64,000 nt of DNA from UBA1672 sp051967755 (GCA_051967755.1 JBQDYD010000006.1:57722-121721); one strand, 5' to 3'; counted from the stretch's first letter, positions 8,450 to 18,283 are shown. Numbers and translations are program-made. Notes: generated from the sequence alone by a model not told the origin.

Positions 8450-9094
8450 ATGTCAGAACAGGAACAGGAACAGCAAAATCAAACGCAAGGGGAGAACAAA
8501 GAAAACAGCCCCTTGCCTAAGCAAAAAGTAAAGCGCGTGCGCAAAGTTGGCGTGTTCAGCATATTTTTTCTTATTTTGTTGCTTCTGCTGGTTCTTACAA
8601 TCACGCCCTTTTATTCTTTGATGTATTCTTACCTTCCGCGTGATGCGAAGATTTTTATCACCAAAAATCTATATCAGCGACAAGTAATCAAAGCAGGTAC
8701 CGAGACATTAGATAAACCAAAAAAATACACCCCCGCTGAACCCTTGCAGGTGTTAGGGGATAACACAGGCCTATGCTTTTCATTTCCCTCAACCAGAGCA
8801 AAACCAAACGCACAATTCATAAATAAGGGGCGTCTGGATGGTGCAAAACGCGGAGAAAAAATCGCCGAGATTATCGTCGTGGGAAACAACAAATACGAAT
8901 ATGAACTGAACACAGTCATCATTAACGAAGACCACGAAAAAAGCGAAAACCCGCACGCAACAATTTGCCAAACATTTGGACGCGAGTATGGGATCATCCC
9001 GCAAATCATAAACGTAATCTACATACGCCCGTTAAGGGAATTCACCGCGACCGAAGTGTTTTGGGCGACGACCAAAGACATACATTTGGATTAG
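8450..9094 (+). CDS. Uncharacterised single-pass membrane protein
   Basis: I do not recognise a family for this 214-residue protein. The N-terminal 33 residues are very polar (Glu, Gln, then Lys/Arg rich). A strong hydrophobic segment follows (about 34-58), then a domain of about 150 residues that would be outside the cytoplasm. It has two Cys residues (around 103 and 172) that could form a disulfide, and many beta-prone stretches. The gene starts 3 bp after dcp, suggesting co-transcription. Its last 4 bp overlap the convergent ctlX-like gene. No function is proposed. Confidence 0.6.
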   Translation: MSEQEQEQQNQTQGENKENSPLPKQKVKRVRKVGVFSIFFLILLLLLVLTITPFYSLMYSYLPRDAKIFITKNLYQRQVIKAGTETLDKPKKYTPAEPLQVLGDNTGLCFSFPSTRAKPNAQFINKGRLDGAKRGEKIAEIIVVGNNKYEYELNTVIINEDHEKSENPHATICQTFGREYGIIPQIINVIYIRPLREFTATEVFWATTKDIHLD

Positions 9095-9987
9095 AATAAT
9101 TCCATCAACATACAGCGCGCAGATCCGCCGCCATATTTTTCTAACGTCGACAGATCAGGGCAGATCATCGTGCTGTAATGCTTTCCGATAATTTGGAACT
9201 GCGTATCATCCAGTGCGTGCTCTGCTGCTTTTGACATCGTCAACATACGTTCATCATAACGCCCGACCACCTCCAGCGCATTACAACAATTTGCCTGTAA
9301 TTGCTCCATTGAGAAATCAACCACATCATGGGTTTCATGCAGGCGATCCAAAACCTGTTTGCGCACGCCCTCATCGATAATGCATTCACTGCAAATCCCC
9401 ACCATATCGGTGCCGATATACATCAGAAAGTCGGTGTGATAGACGGGGATCCCCTTATGGGAGTGCGTTTCAAACATTATCACATCATAGCCCATAAAAT
9501 CCGCCCATTTTTGTACCAATTCCGGTGATGTGCGTTTCGACAGGCCCGCATAGCCGCGCTTATTCACATGATCCGCCACAATGCTTGCCGTACTTTCGAG
9601 GGAAAGCCCCTCTTTTTCATAGCCGCTCCAATCCTCTACATTCGGGTACAGCTTTTTTAAACGATCAATAATGCGCGGTCGGCGCTCAAAGCTGCGGTTT
9701 TCGTTGTGCATCGGATATATCATCAGGCGCCCGTCATCGTAGGTCGACGCCCAATTCGGGAAAACCATATCGGGGCATTGCTCATGTCCGAGAACAGTGG
9801 TGATCATCACGCCTTTTTCCACCAACATGTCGCGATAGGCTAAAAACTCTGCTTTCGCCTTTTTCAGCGTAACGTCATACGGCTCGTCCTGTTCTTGTGT
9901 TTGATAAACATTGGTATCTAATGTTTGCGGATTTGCATAGAACACCGATGGCTCGACCATCAAAAGATGATTGGTGGACTGCTTCAT
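9091..9987 (-). CDS. Citrulline utilisation hydrolase CtlX-type amidinotransferase-fold protein
   Basis: The 298-residue protein has the guanidine-modifying (pentein) fold signature. The N-terminus NHLLMVEPSVFYANPQTLDTN and the C-terminus GGGSARCMLMELF with the probable nucleophile Cys292 are typical of CtlX and related hydrolases. A catalytic His is probably in GIPVYHTDFLMYIG. Related enzymes hydrolyse arginine, citrulline or methylated arginines. The substrate cannot be set from sequence alone. A good AGG lies 6 nt before the start. It stands alone, convergent with the dcp unit. Arginine or citrulline turnover would fit with polyamine synthesis elsewhere in the window, but that link is only inference. 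Confidence 0.75.
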   Translation of the reverse strand: MKQSTNHLLMVEPSVFYANPQTLDTNVYQTQEQDEPYDVTLKKAKAEFLAYRDMLVEKGVMITTVLGHEQCPDMVFPNWASTYDDGRLMIYPMHNENRSFERRPRIIDRLKKLYPNVEDWSGYEKEGLSLESTASIVADHVNKRGYAGLSKRTSPELVQKWADFMGYDVIMFETHSHKGIPVYHTDFLMYIGTDMVGICSECIIDEGVRKQVLDRLHETHDVVDFSMEQLQANCCNALEVVGRYDERMLTMSKAAEHALDDTQFQIIGKHYSTMICPDLSTLEKYGGGSARCMLMELF

Positions 9988-10084
9988 AAATGACCTCGCG
10001 GGCTTTGTAGATTTCTTGATAATTTATAATAAGGCTATGCCCCTTAAAATTATCATAATGGGCACTCTATGCGAATATAATTTT

Positions 10085-10750
10085 TTACTCTAAGCGCCTT
10101 AAAAGCTTATCATACTCTTCTTGTGCATCTTCACGCCCTTGATGCGCGGCCAAACCAAACCAATGCAGTGATTCCTCCAGATCCATGCGCACACCGCGAC
10201 CATCCCTATATAAAACGGCAAGTTCAAATTGCGCGGAATCATACCCATTCTGCGCAGATTTCTCATACCACTCCGCGGCCTTATTATAATCCTGATCAAC
10301 CATATCCCCCTTTGCATAGGCATGCCCCAATGTATATTGCGCAACCTTACTGTTATTGCGGGCAGATAATGTTAACCACTTCATCGCATTATGCTCATTT
10401 GGTTTTATGCCTTGCCCGTCACGATACATGATGCCCAGAAAATATTGCGCCGTCGGGTGATCTTGATCGGCGGCCTTTTCAAACCATTCAAAAGCCTTTT
10501 CATAGTCTTTATCAACGCCCTTACCTGCATGATAAAAAACCCCCATCGCAAATTGTGAGTTTACCTCCCCCTCTTGCGCCCTGATGCTATGCGCCATTAT
10601 TTGCTTTTGCCATTGTTGGCTTTTGGAAACAGGCTTCAACCGCATTGTTTTGGTAATGACTTTTACGTCGTCGTCATTGGCCTCTTGCGCAAAGGCACAG
10701 TGATATGACGCAAAAAGAAGGGAAACTGACAATAGAGACAATAAACGCAT
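10085..10750 (-). CDS. Exported Sel1-like repeat protein
   Basis: The 221-residue protein has a signal peptide (about 1-21, ending AFA) and about four Sel1-like repeats between residues 58 and 210, each following the A..LG.MY..G.GV..D...A..W...AA..G pattern. Such repeats form a helical solenoid that binds other proteins, often in envelope or secretion processes. Its partner is unknown. It is a single-gene unit with about 80 bp free on each side. Confidence 0.85.
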   Translation of the reverse strand: MRLLSLLSVSLLFASYHCAFAQEANDDDVKVITKTMRLKPVSKSQQWQKQIMAHSIRAQEGEVNSQFAMGVFYHAGKGVDKDYEKAFEWFEKAADQDHPTAQYFLGIMYRDGQGIKPNEHNAMKWLTLSARNNSKVAQYTLGHAYAKGDMVDQDYNKAAEWYEKSAQNGYDSAQFELAVLYRDGRGVRMDLEESLHWFGLAAHQGREDAQEEYDKLLRRLE

Positions 10751-10833
10751 AGAAACCTAAACTTTGATGTATCGCAACACAGCCTATCGTATCAAAGGGC
10801 TGTGATCTAATCAAAATCAGATTTATTTACAGA

Positions 10834-11136
10834 TCAGCGCATATGCCTGAATTTTGTGCGATCAATCAATGTCATGGCTTTTTTTGTCATCGGAGCATCA
10901 AAGCCCGCGCGACTGAGTTTTTCAAGGCGGCTTCCTAAATATGATGCCCCGATTGAATAACTGTCTTTATTATCATTGTCGTAACGATTAAGTGAATCTT
11001 TGTAAAAAACGACGCGGTACCCTAACGGGTCTTCTTCATGGGCACATGGTTCAAGGATCACGTCATCAATATCTGACTCCCAATTCGCCCTCACGATTAC
11101 AGGATCCCCCACCTGCCCGTATGAATTGCTATACAT
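10834..11136 (-). CDS. Hypothetical small protein
   Basis: This protein of 100 residues is unrecognised. It is soluble, rich in Asp, Tyr and Ser, and has no signal peptide or membrane segment. The ATG at 11136 is preferred because a GAGGG lies 7 nt upstream; a longer frame begins at 11157. The 170 bp upstream of it, towards fcl, are AT-rich and contain no gene I can support. The neighbours (a Sel1 protein and GDP-fucose genes) do not suggest a role. Confidence 0.5.
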   Translation of the reverse strand: MYSNSYGQVGDPVIVRANWESDIDDVILEPCAHEEDPLGYRVVFYKDSLNRYDNDNKDSYSIGASYLGSRLEKLSRAGFDAPMTKKAMTLIDRTKFRHMR

Positions 11137-11306
11137 AACAAATCCCTCACAACACAACTATTTTGAATACAATAATTATACAAATATTTGGCAGATTTTC
11201 AACATTTTACGGGGAGATGTAATTAGCGAATACTAAAGTAAACAGCGCGAATACATATATAAATCACGAAGATACATCATAAATGTACTTTTCCATAATT
11301 TTGCGC

Positions 11307-12266
11307 TTAAATTATTTTTAGGTAATCCTGATAGCTGAGGCTGATTTTATCCCGCAGATACGAATCATAGTCGTAATTTACGGCCAATAAATTTGGCGCT
11401 TCCCACCCCAATGATTGCATGTGCGATATATCCATGACCTTTCGCGGCGTACCGTCAGGTTTGGTTTCATCAAAAACCACCTTGCCCGTATAACCAACGA
11501 TTTCGCAAATCATATTGGCCAAATCCTTAATGGTGACCTCATGCCCCGTGCCGATATTCACCATCGCCGGCGCTTCGCCGTATATGGTCATAAACACCAA
11601 TCCATCGGCCAAATCATCCACCCACAAAAACTCCCGCAGTGGCGAACCCGTCCCCCATAATACAAGCTCCCCTTGCCCTGCTTGCTTGGCGGCATGTGCC
11701 TTCATGATCATTGCGGGGATCACATGCGAATTTTGCGCATCATAGGTATCCCCTGCGCCAAATAAATTACACGGCATCGCTGCGCTGTAATGACACCCAT
11801 ATTGGCGGCTGTAATAATCCGCCATTTTCACACCACCGATTTTCGCCAGCGCATAGGCTTCGTTGGTTGGCTCTAACACGTCAGACAGCAGCGCATTTTC
11901 TGAAATTGGCTGCGCGGCATGTTTCGGGTAAATACAGGAAGACCCAAGAAAGATTACGCGCTCTGCCCCGCTCAAATAGGCCGCATGCATGATATTTGCG
12001 GCAATCATCATATTGTCATAGAAAAACTCCGCAGGGTTATTGGCATTATCCATGATGCCCCCAACGCGCGCGGCCGCGATATAAATCACATCGGGTTTAT
12101 TTGCCCCTACCCAATCATTAACCGCCGCCTGATCGCGGCAATCCAGATCGGCATGATTAATGGTTAAGATATCGCATCGTTCAAACGCCAAACGCCGCAT
12201 TAATGCCTGCCCGACCATACCGCGATGGCCTGCAATCCATACTTTTTTACCAACCAGAGAGTACAC
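11307..12266 (-). CDS. fcl: GDP-L-fucose synthase
   Basis: The roughly 319-residue short-chain dehydrogenase/epimerase performs the last two steps to GDP-L-fucose (3,5-epimerisation and NADPH-dependent reduction of GDP-4-keto-6-deoxymannose). The NADP motif GHRGMVGQAL is at the N-terminus, and the catalytic Tyr-Lys pair lies in YALAKIGGVKMADYY. The sequence ATNEAYALAKIGG and the C-terminal GTPRKVMDISHMQSLGW fit WcaG/Fcl. The likely start is a GTG at 12266, 5 bp after the gmd stop; a further in-frame GTG at 12293 overlaps gmd. It forms an operon with gmd. Confidence 0.93.
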   Translation of the reverse strand: MYSLVGKKVWIAGHRGMVGQALMRRLAFERCDILTINHADLDCRDQAAVNDWVGANKPDVIYIAAARVGGIMDNANNPAEFFYDNMMIAANIMHAAYLSGAERVIFLGSSCIYPKHAAQPISENALLSDVLEPTNEAYALAKIGGVKMADYYSRQYGCHYSAAMPCNLFGAGDTYDAQNSHVIPAMIMKAHAAKQAGQGELVLWGTGSPLREFLWVDDLADGLVFMTIYGEAPAMVNIGTGHEVTIKDLANMICEIVGYTGKVVFDETKPDGTPRKVMDISHMQSLGWEAPNLLAVNYDYDSYLRDKISLSYQDYLKII

Positions 12267-12271
12267 CGAGA

Positions 12272-13342
12272 TTATTCCGCCGCATCTACCCACGGCGTGT
12301 TTGAAACGCGCGCTTTGATCAATTCACGGTCAACATTAATCATCTCACTGATTAAATCATCAAAATAGGTGTTCGGCGTCCAGCCTAATACACGCTTAGC
12401 CTTGCTTGCATCACCCAGCAGGTAATTCACCTCTTTCGGGCGGAATAACGCCTGATCAATCACAACCAATGTCTTGCCGCTTTTGTGGTCAATGCCGCGC
12501 TCTTCCTGACCATCGCCAACCCAAACAACCGTTTTACCGATATGGGCAAAGGCGCGGGTTGCGAATTCACGCACGGTTTTTGCCGTGCCCGTCGCCAAAA
12601 CATAATCATCAGAGCGATGACGTTGCAGCATCATCCACATACCCTCTACATAATCGCGGGCATGCCCCCAATCACGTACGGATTCTAAATTCCCTAAGCA
12701 AAGCGGCCTGCTGCGCCCTGCTTCAATCTCTGCCACGGCGCGGGTAATTTTGCGCGTTACAAAATCTTCGCCGCGCGTCGGGCTTTCATGGTTAAACAAT
12801 ATTCCGTTCGACACATGCATGGCGTATGAATCCCGATATGTCCGCGCAAGCCAATATGAGGCGAGCTTTGCAATGCCATACGGGCTGCAGGGGTGCATGG
12901 GTGTATCCTCATTTTGCGGTGCGGGCGCACTGCCAAACATTTCAGAGGATGATGCCTGATAGATACGCACGGAATTTTGCATATCAAGCAGGCGCACGGC
13001 CTCTAATATGGCCAATGTGCCTTTTGTATTAATATCAATGGTGGATGCAGGCGTTTCAAAACTGACCGCCACTTGTGATAACGCCGCCAGATTATAAATT
13101 TCATCAGGTTTGATTTTCTTAATTAAGGCGGTCACATATTGCGCATCGGTTAAATCGCCCTGATGCAGGGTCAAACGCCCTTCTTCCGCATCCAGCGCGC
13201 CTAATCGCCCAAGCGCATCTTCGGCGTTCGCATAACTGTCCCAGCGCATAAGGCCGTGAACGATATAGCCCTTACCTAATAAAAAATCGGCCAGATAGGA
13301 TCCGTCCTGACCTGCAATGCCTGTAATTAAAGCCGTCTTCAT
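12272..13342 (-). CDS. gmd: GDP-mannose 4,6-dehydratase
   Basis: The 356-residue protein converts GDP-D-mannose to GDP-4-keto-6-deoxy-D-mannose, the first step to GDP-fucose and related sugars. The NADP-binding motif is GIAGQDGSYLA, the catalytic segment is SSEMFG followed by SPYGIAKLASYW (Tyr/Lys), and LFNHESPTRGEDFVTRKI is typical of Gmd. The ATG at 13342 gives the usual N-terminus MKTALITG; an open frame extends to 13402. The downstream fcl gene is 5 bp away, so this is a dedicated GDP-fucose unit for surface glycan. Confidence 0.95.
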   Translation of the reverse strand: MKTALITGIAGQDGSYLADFLLGKGYIVHGLMRWDSYANAEDALGRLGALDAEEGRLTLHQGDLTDAQYVTALIKKIKPDEIYNLAALSQVAVSFETPASTIDINTKGTLAILEAVRLLDMQNSVRIYQASSSEMFGSAPAPQNEDTPMHPCSPYGIAKLASYWLARTYRDSYAMHVSNGILFNHESPTRGEDFVTRKITRAVAEIEAGRSRPLCLGNLESVRDWGHARDYVEGMWMMLQRHRSDDYVLATGTAKTVREFATRAFAHIGKTVVWVGDGQEERGIDHKSGKTLVVIDQALFRPKEVNYLLGDASKAKRVLGWTPNTYFDDLISEMINVDRELIKARVSNTPWVDAAE

Positions 13343-13459
13343 ATCCGCAATCTCATTCCCCTCGCGCCACACACATACGACAGTGTGCCCAAACACGGGC
13401 AAAAATCAAGATTGTTTTTGGTTTTTTAGGCATTTAGGGGCTGTTTTTAAATAAAAACA

Positions 13460-14467
13460 TTATTCTGCAGGGTGCAAGTGCGTGGAATTTCCATCCGATT
13501 TTGCTTTGTTTTCTTTGTATTTCTTGCTCACTTCTTTGCGCTTTTCCTTGCTCAAAAACGGCCAGACCAGTTGATGGGTGAATTTCTCGGGCATGTGCTC
13601 ATGAATACCGATATTCTTTGGCGGGCGACGATCCTCATGAAAGAACGTGCCAAACACCATATCCCAAATCATAACATTCTCACCGTAATTGGTATTCCCC
13701 TCCCGCAGCTTCTTACTGTGATGCCAACGGTGAAGCTCAGGCGTATTGAATATCCATGAAAGGATGCCAAAGCGCATCTCAACATTGCAATGGGTCAGCA
13801 TCCCGATAAAGGCTGTCACCGCGCCCAGCCACATGACAATCTCCATTGATGCACCAAGCGCAAGCAGCGGGATAATGCCAAGCACGATGCTATAGAGGCT
13901 ATCGATGAAATGAAAACGCCCTGTATTCACAATCCAAAGCTTTTCGACGCTATGGTGGATGGCATGAAAACGCCAAAGCGGCATAAATTCATGCGCGCTG
14001 CGATGTGCCCAGTAAAGCATGAATTCTGAGGCAATAACCGCCAAGATAACCTGCGCCGCCAGCGGCCAGTCAGAGGGCCAAATGGTCACCCCCAACAATC
14101 CCGACTCCCCGCCTGTCAGCATGCTTGCGCCGATATAGGTATTCACCGCCAGCAAAACCTGCGATGTGCCCTTACTGGTTAGGGTGTGCAAAATATTCGC
14201 CCATGTTTGCCCGTCTGATTTGTGCCATTCACGCTCATGCGGCATCCACCGCTCAAGGAACAGCAAACTGACGATTAAAAACAAATAAGACAGATTGAAA
14301 CATAAATACGGCATATAGGCAGGGTCTTTGATTGAAAACCCATAGGCCGTGAAAGACATACATGACACGAATAAAAACGGCCACAAAACCCATGACAGAT
14401 AATATTTCAGGGTGCTGCTCTCCCCCGTGCCGGTATTGTTGATATTACGAGAAAGAGGTGATGGCAT
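13460..14467 (-). CDS. Sterol desaturase / fatty acid hydroxylase family membrane protein
   Basis: The 335-residue integral membrane di-iron enzyme candidate has four to five hydrophobic segments. The histidine clusters of the family are present: YWAHRSAHE, FHAIHHSVE and LHRWHHSKKL. These ligate two irons in lipid or sterol hydroxylases. The substrate is unknown; a lipid hydroxylation role at the inner membrane is likely. Its ATG lies only 2 bp after the upstream exported-protein stop, so the two are co-transcribed. Confidence 0.88.
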   Translation of the reverse strand: MPSPLSRNINNTGTGESSTLKYYLSWVLWPFLFVSCMSFTAYGFSIKDPAYMPYLCFNLSYLFLIVSLLFLERWMPHEREWHKSDGQTWANILHTLTSKGTSQVLLAVNTYIGASMLTGGESGLLGVTIWPSDWPLAAQVILAVIASEFMLYWAHRSAHEFMPLWRFHAIHHSVEKLWIVNTGRFHFIDSLYSIVLGIIPLLALGASMEIVMWLGAVTAFIGMLTHCNVEMRFGILSWIFNTPELHRWHHSKKLREGNTNYGENVMIWDMVFGTFFHEDRRPPKNIGIHEHMPEKFTHQLVWPFLSKEKRKEVSKKYKENKAKSDGNSTHLHPAE

Positions 14468-14469
14468 GT

Positions 14470-14949
14470 CTACAGCTCCTGTATTTTTGTCGGATCTAAT
14501 GTTGAGGGGTCAACCGAGCGCGGCGGCATCAGCTCTTCTAAATTCGGGATATTCGTCTCCGGCAAGGTGGATGGATCCACACCGTTTAATATATAAGACA
14601 CATCCTTGAGCTTTTTCATCAACTCAAGGCGCTTCACCATAAATTTCAAATCCTTGCAATCCGTCTTTTCTTTGGTGAGTTCATCTTTGACGGCACTAAA
14701 ATTTTCATCCTTGAGGATGTATAGTTCTTTTTTGTGGGCAGGCGTTAAATTTCTTTTCTGTTCAAATTTCTCAATAAAATCATCCGCCATTGTGCTTTCT
14801 TTTTCGCAATATGCGCTCTGCGCATCGGCTTCTGCAGAATACTGAACGGCCTGTTTCATTAACGCATACTCATCCGCATCCGTTTGCGCATGGGCGTTTA
14901 CAGGAAAAATAAAAACTGAAAAACATAATATCGACAGAACATATTTCAT
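14470..14949 (-). CDS. Exported hypothetical protein
   Basis: The 159-residue protein has a signal peptide (about 1-22, ending AHA). The mature part is helical and charged, has two Cys residues that might pair, and ends in a Pro-rich tail in which VDPSTL occurs twice. I recognise no family. It sits directly upstream of the fatty acid hydroxylase gene (2 bp). The ATG at 14949 begins the clean signal peptide; an earlier in-frame start at 14967 is less likely. Confidence 0.6.
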   Translation of the reverse strand: MKYVLSILCFSVFIFPVNAHAQTDADEYALMKQAVQYSAEADAQSAYCEKESTMADDFIEKFEQKRNLTPAHKKELYILKDENFSAVKDELTKEKTDCKDLKFMVKRLELMKKLKDVSYILNGVDPSTLPETNIPNLEELMPPRSVDPSTLDPTKIQEL

Positions 14950-15002
14950 GGCCGCTATAATAATCATTTTCTGAGGATTTGAAAAGCGGAAGGTTGCGCA
15001 CG

Positions 15003-15989
15003 CTACCCCTGCGCGGCGCGTTTCAGGCGGTCATTGATCGCCACGCCAACCCCGCGATCAGGGATATTCATGACGGCAATGGATTTATGCTCTGCCCTGT
15101 CCAATTCACGCATCATTGAAAATAAATTTGCGGCGGCTTCGTATAAGTCACCCTCTTCGCTTAAATTCCTAAGCGCCGTATCAGGCAGATCAGAGGCTGC
15201 GCCTTTGTTGCGGACACCCATAAATTTAATCGACCCGAACGCGAGGAGCGCTTCACCCTCCTCCAGATCAACCGCGTTCAAACGCACAGGGATATTCGGC
15301 GCGTAATGTTTTAATAATTGCCCGGGGGATTTAACATCATCGCCCTTTTCCCCCAGATCATACGCCACATCAAACCCCAGCGTTTCTGAGACATCCTCCG
15401 CCGTGATCCCGCCCGGACGCAGCACATACGGCACTTCGCCTGTGCAATCCACAACCGTTGATTCAAGGCCAACGGCGCACGCCCCATCCGCCAAAATCAT
15501 ATCCACCGCTTCACCGAGGCTTTGCGCGACATGCGCAGGGGTGGTCGGGCTGAGGGAGCCTGATTTATTCGCACTGGGCGCAGCAATAGGACAGCCGCTT
15601 TCCCTTATCAACGCACGCGCGGTTTTATGCGACGGAATGCGCACCGCAACCGTCGGCAAGCCCGCAGATACTAAATCAGATAAGCCGCTATCCTCTTTAC
15701 GTTTCAAGATTAATGTCATTGGCCCCGGCCAGAATTTTTCCGCCAGTGCCCGATCATGCGCGCTTAGCTCCGCGATTTCCTCAACCGCGCCTATGTCATT
15801 CACATGTACGATAAGGGGATTAAATTGCGGGCGACCTTTGGCCTCAAATATCTTGGCCACCGCCTGCCCGTCGCATGCATTCGCCGCCAAACCATAAACC
15901 GTTTCGGTCGGCATACCAACCAGACCGCCGCGCTGTATAACCTCAGCGGCCTGTTTAATAGAATTAGGATTTGCAGCAACAATTCGTGT
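15003..15989 (-). CDS. L-threonylcarbamoyladenylate synthase (Sua5/TsaC)
   Basis: The 328-residue protein has the YrdC fold in its first 200 residues: GGLVGMPTETVYGLAANA, KGRPQFNPLIVH, FWPGPMTLIL and PIAAPSANKSG. A C-terminal Sua5 domain follows (VPYVLRPGGIT, then LLKHYAPNIPV). It makes threonylcarbamoyl-AMP from threonine, bicarbonate and ATP, used for t6A37 in ANN-decoding tRNAs. The length fits the long Sua5 form rather than short TsaC. The start at 15989 gives the conventional N-terminus; a longer frame reaches 16010. Confidence 0.93.
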   Translation of the reverse strand, partial: TRIVAANPNSIKQAAEVIQRGGLVGMPTETVYGLAANACDGQAVAKIFEAKGRPQFNPLIVHVNDIGAVEEIAELSAHDRALAEKFWPGPMTLILKRKEDSGLSDLVSAGLPTVAVRIPSHKTARALIRESGCPIAAPSANKSGSLSPTTPAHVAQSLGEAVDMILADGACAVGLESTVVDCTGEVPYVLRPGGITAEDVSETLGFDVAYDLGEKGDDVKSPGQLLKHYAPNIPVRLNAVDLEEGEALLAFGSIKFMGVRNKGAASDLPDTALRNLSEEGDLYEAAANLFSMMRELDRAEHKSIAVMNIPDRGVGVAINDRLKRAAQG

Positions 15990-16041
15990 CATAGCTTTGA
16001 CACAAAGCATTAAAAGACAACAAAATCAAGAGATAAGCGTG

Positions 16042-16437
16042 TTAGCCCAGCTCAACACCCTCGGCATCAATACCTGCCTCAGTTTTGATTTTATCGGCAA
16101 AGATACGCTCATACCCTGTTGGCACCTGTCCTTCGCGTATGCGCCCCATGGTTAAGGCAACCATATCTTTGGCGCTGCTTTCTGATGTGGCTTTATCACT
16201 GCGCTCACCATAGCCCGCATTTTCGAGTGCGCTAAGGATATTTTCAAAACGCATATCAACCGTATCAGGGTCAGACACGCGTGATGTGATGGTCGAATAT
16301 TCTGCCATCCAATCCATTGTTTCATACACATCATCCTGCGCCAGAACATCTGATAACTCTGCCACATGCTCATCAATTGCGGCTTGCGCATGTTCAGGGC
16401 TTAAGGCTGCTTGTAAAAATTTTTGCGGGTTACTCAT
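16042..16437 (-). CDS. Hypothetical acidic helical protein
   Basis: The 131-residue protein is unrecognised: acidic, predicted helical, soluble, and rich in Ala, Glu and Asp. The ATG at 16437 has a GGAG 9 nt upstream and is preferred to an in-frame start at 16500, which would run into the exonuclease intergenic region. It lies between sua5 and a DEDD exonuclease, all on the minus strand. No function can be given. Confidence 0.5.
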   Translation of the reverse strand: MSNPQKFLQAALSPEHAQAAIDEHVAELSDVLAQDDVYETMDWMAEYSTITSRVSDPDTVDMRFENILSALENAGYGERSDKATSESSAKDMVALTMGRIREGQVPTGYERIFADKIKTEAGIDAEGVELG

Positions 16438-16512
16438 GTTTCGTTTCTCCGTATACGCCAAATCTGCATTGGCTTTACACGAAACAAATAAATATGACAA
16501 GTTTTTGAAATT

Positions 16513-17127
16513 TTATATCTCCGGCACATCTGGCTCTAACGCCGCGCCGTTATCGGTTTTGATCGCGTAATATTCCGAGTAAAGCATCATAATATCCACC
16601 GCATCTTGCTCTGCGCGGTGATCTGCCTGTCGCGCAATACCTGATGCATCATAGGCCGCGTCCATATCGGGATCATCCAATGCCATATAATCATATAGAT
16701 AATGCACCTCGAAACTGCGCTCTATCCCTGCAGCCTCATAAAGACGATTAAGCCAAAATGTATCGGCCTTTGCATTCGGACTATCGCACAGGGCGATCTT
16801 GCCCTCCATTTCTTCATTCAGCCACTCGGCAACGAATTTCACATCCTGCCCCTCTTCGAACAGCGCGGTGCGGGATATGCCGTGGATACGGCCGATATCT
16901 TCATTGCCGCTTTCGCCGTTCCAATCCTGCCAATCGGGCTGGGGGTGAATGAGATAGGCCTGCGAATGGCCGTCATCATGTGCCACGCCAACCTCAATCG
17001 GGTAACTCAATCGTTCAGGCGGGTGTGAACCACCCATAGCGCCCTTTAATGACGATGCCTCAACATCAATCATGGCAACCTCATTTGGCGCAGGCAAATC
17101 AATTTCTGTATTTAAATGGTCATTCAT
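16513..17127 (-). CDS. DnaQ-like DEDDh 3'-5' exonuclease
   Basis: The 204-residue protein carries the exonuclease motifs in order: IDVEASSL near the N-terminus (Asp and Glu of Exo I), a central Asp segment (DSPNAKAD, Exo II) and ADHRAEQDA (His and Asp of Exo III). This is the RNase T/DnaQ superfamily of metal-dependent 3'-5' nucleases. The order and spacing are right, though the family is divergent and the substrate (DNA or RNA) is unknown. The start is uncertain: ATG 17127 is used here, and an open frame extends to 17199, overlapping anmK. Confidence 0.65.
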   Translation of the reverse strand: MNDHLNTEIDLPAPNEVAMIDVEASSLKGAMGGSHPPERLSYPIEVGVAHDDGHSQAYLIHPQPDWQDWNGESGNEDIGRIHGISRTALFEEGQDVKFVAEWLNEEMEGKIALCDSPNAKADTFWLNRLYEAAGIERSFEVHYLYDYMALDDPDMDAAYDASGIARQADHRAEQDAVDIMMLYSEYYAIKTDNGAALEPDVPEI

Positions 17128-17188
17128 ATCCCGACCGTATGCATGCCCATAGGCGGAGTCAAAATAATAACGTGCTGGGGCGCAGCAA

Positions 17189-18283
17189 TTATTCCGCAAT
17201 CATTTCAGATGTATTTCGCGCAGGATATAAAACGCCGCCAGTCATCGGTTTTGGTGCGCCTGTCGTGCTGGGCACAGTTACCGATTCCCCGAGGATTGAG
17301 CGCACAGCCAAATACGCGAAACCTTCGGCTTCTGTGGCATCACCGTTCCAGCCAATATCATCAATCGATGTAACAGGGATATGCAAATGTTGGACGATAG
17401 AATCAACAAACAGCTTATTCTTACGCCCGCCGCCCGCGGCATAAATATGCGTCGGTTTTTGCGGCAAATAATCCAGCGCATTCAAAATCGCGCAAACAGA
17501 CATTTCCAATAAGGTCGCCATTGCATCTTCATTTTCACAATATCTGACACAATCAATAGACCACTGATTACGATCCAGTGATTTAGGCGGTGCTTTTTTG
17601 AAAAACGGATGGGACAGAAAAGTCTTCACCAAATGATGCTGCACTTCGCCCTTTGCGGCGACTTTACCGCCTTCATCAAATTCTTTACCTGTGCGGGTCA
17701 GCATCAAATCATCCATCATCGCGTTGGCGGGCCCGCAATCAAAGGCAATCAAATCCCCTTGCGATCCGACATAGGTAATATTCGCCACGCCGCCTAAATT
17801 CAAAACCGCCACGGGCTTATCATGGTCAGACAATAGCGCCTGATGATACAGCGGCAGTAACGGCGCGCCCTGCCCGCCTGCCTTGATGTCGGCCTGACGC
17901 AAATCGGCAACCACATTAATGCCTGTCGCCTCCGCCAATGCCTGCCCGTCGCCAATCTGCCATGTGAATTTATTATCCGGATCATGTGTAATGGTTTGCC
18001 CGTGAAACCCGATGACATCGGCGTGCTCACCAAAGGCCTTCACCGCATCGATATGTAATTGCGTGACCAGACTTTCCGCTTCCTCAACGGCCGCATCGCG
18101 CGAAATCTTGCCGAAACAGGCGCGCACCTTATCACGCACAGAGATATCATACGGATGCGCCATATAGCGCAAAGGCCGCACGAAATTGCGCCCGTCCGTT
18201 TCAATTAATGCGACGTCGATCTCCCCATCAAGAGAAGTTCCTGACATTAGACCGATTGCCCTATAGACTTTATCTTTTTCCAT
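17189..18283 (-). CDS. anmK: Anhydro-N-acetylmuramic acid kinase
   Basis: The 364-residue protein phosphorylates 1,6-anhydro-MurNAc released during cell-wall turnover, giving MurNAc-6-P for recycling. Signature motifs are IGLMSGTSLDGEIDVAL (ATP site), HGQTITH, LADLRQADIKAGGQGAPL-like text and DCGPANAMMDDL. It is divergent from tyrS with only 15 bp between start codons, an arrangement common in alphaproteobacteria, so the two promoters must lie within each other's coding sequence or overlap. Confidence 0.95.
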   Translation of the reverse strand: MEKDKVYRAIGLMSGTSLDGEIDVALIETDGRNFVRPLRYMAHPYDISVRDKVRACFGKISRDAAVEEAESLVTQLHIDAVKAFGEHADVIGFHGQTITHDPDNKFTWQIGDGQALAEATGINVVADLRQADIKAGGQGAPLLPLYHQALLSDHDKPVAVLNLGGVANITYVGSQGDLIAFDCGPANAMMDDLMLTRTGKEFDEGGKVAAKGEVQHHLVKTFLSHPFFKKAPPKSLDRNQWSIDCVRYCENEDAMATLLEMSVCAILNALDYLPQKPTHIYAAGGGRKNKLFVDSIVQHLHIPVTSIDDIGWNGDATEAEGFAYLAVRSILGESVTVPSTTGAPKPMTGGVLYPARNTSEMIAE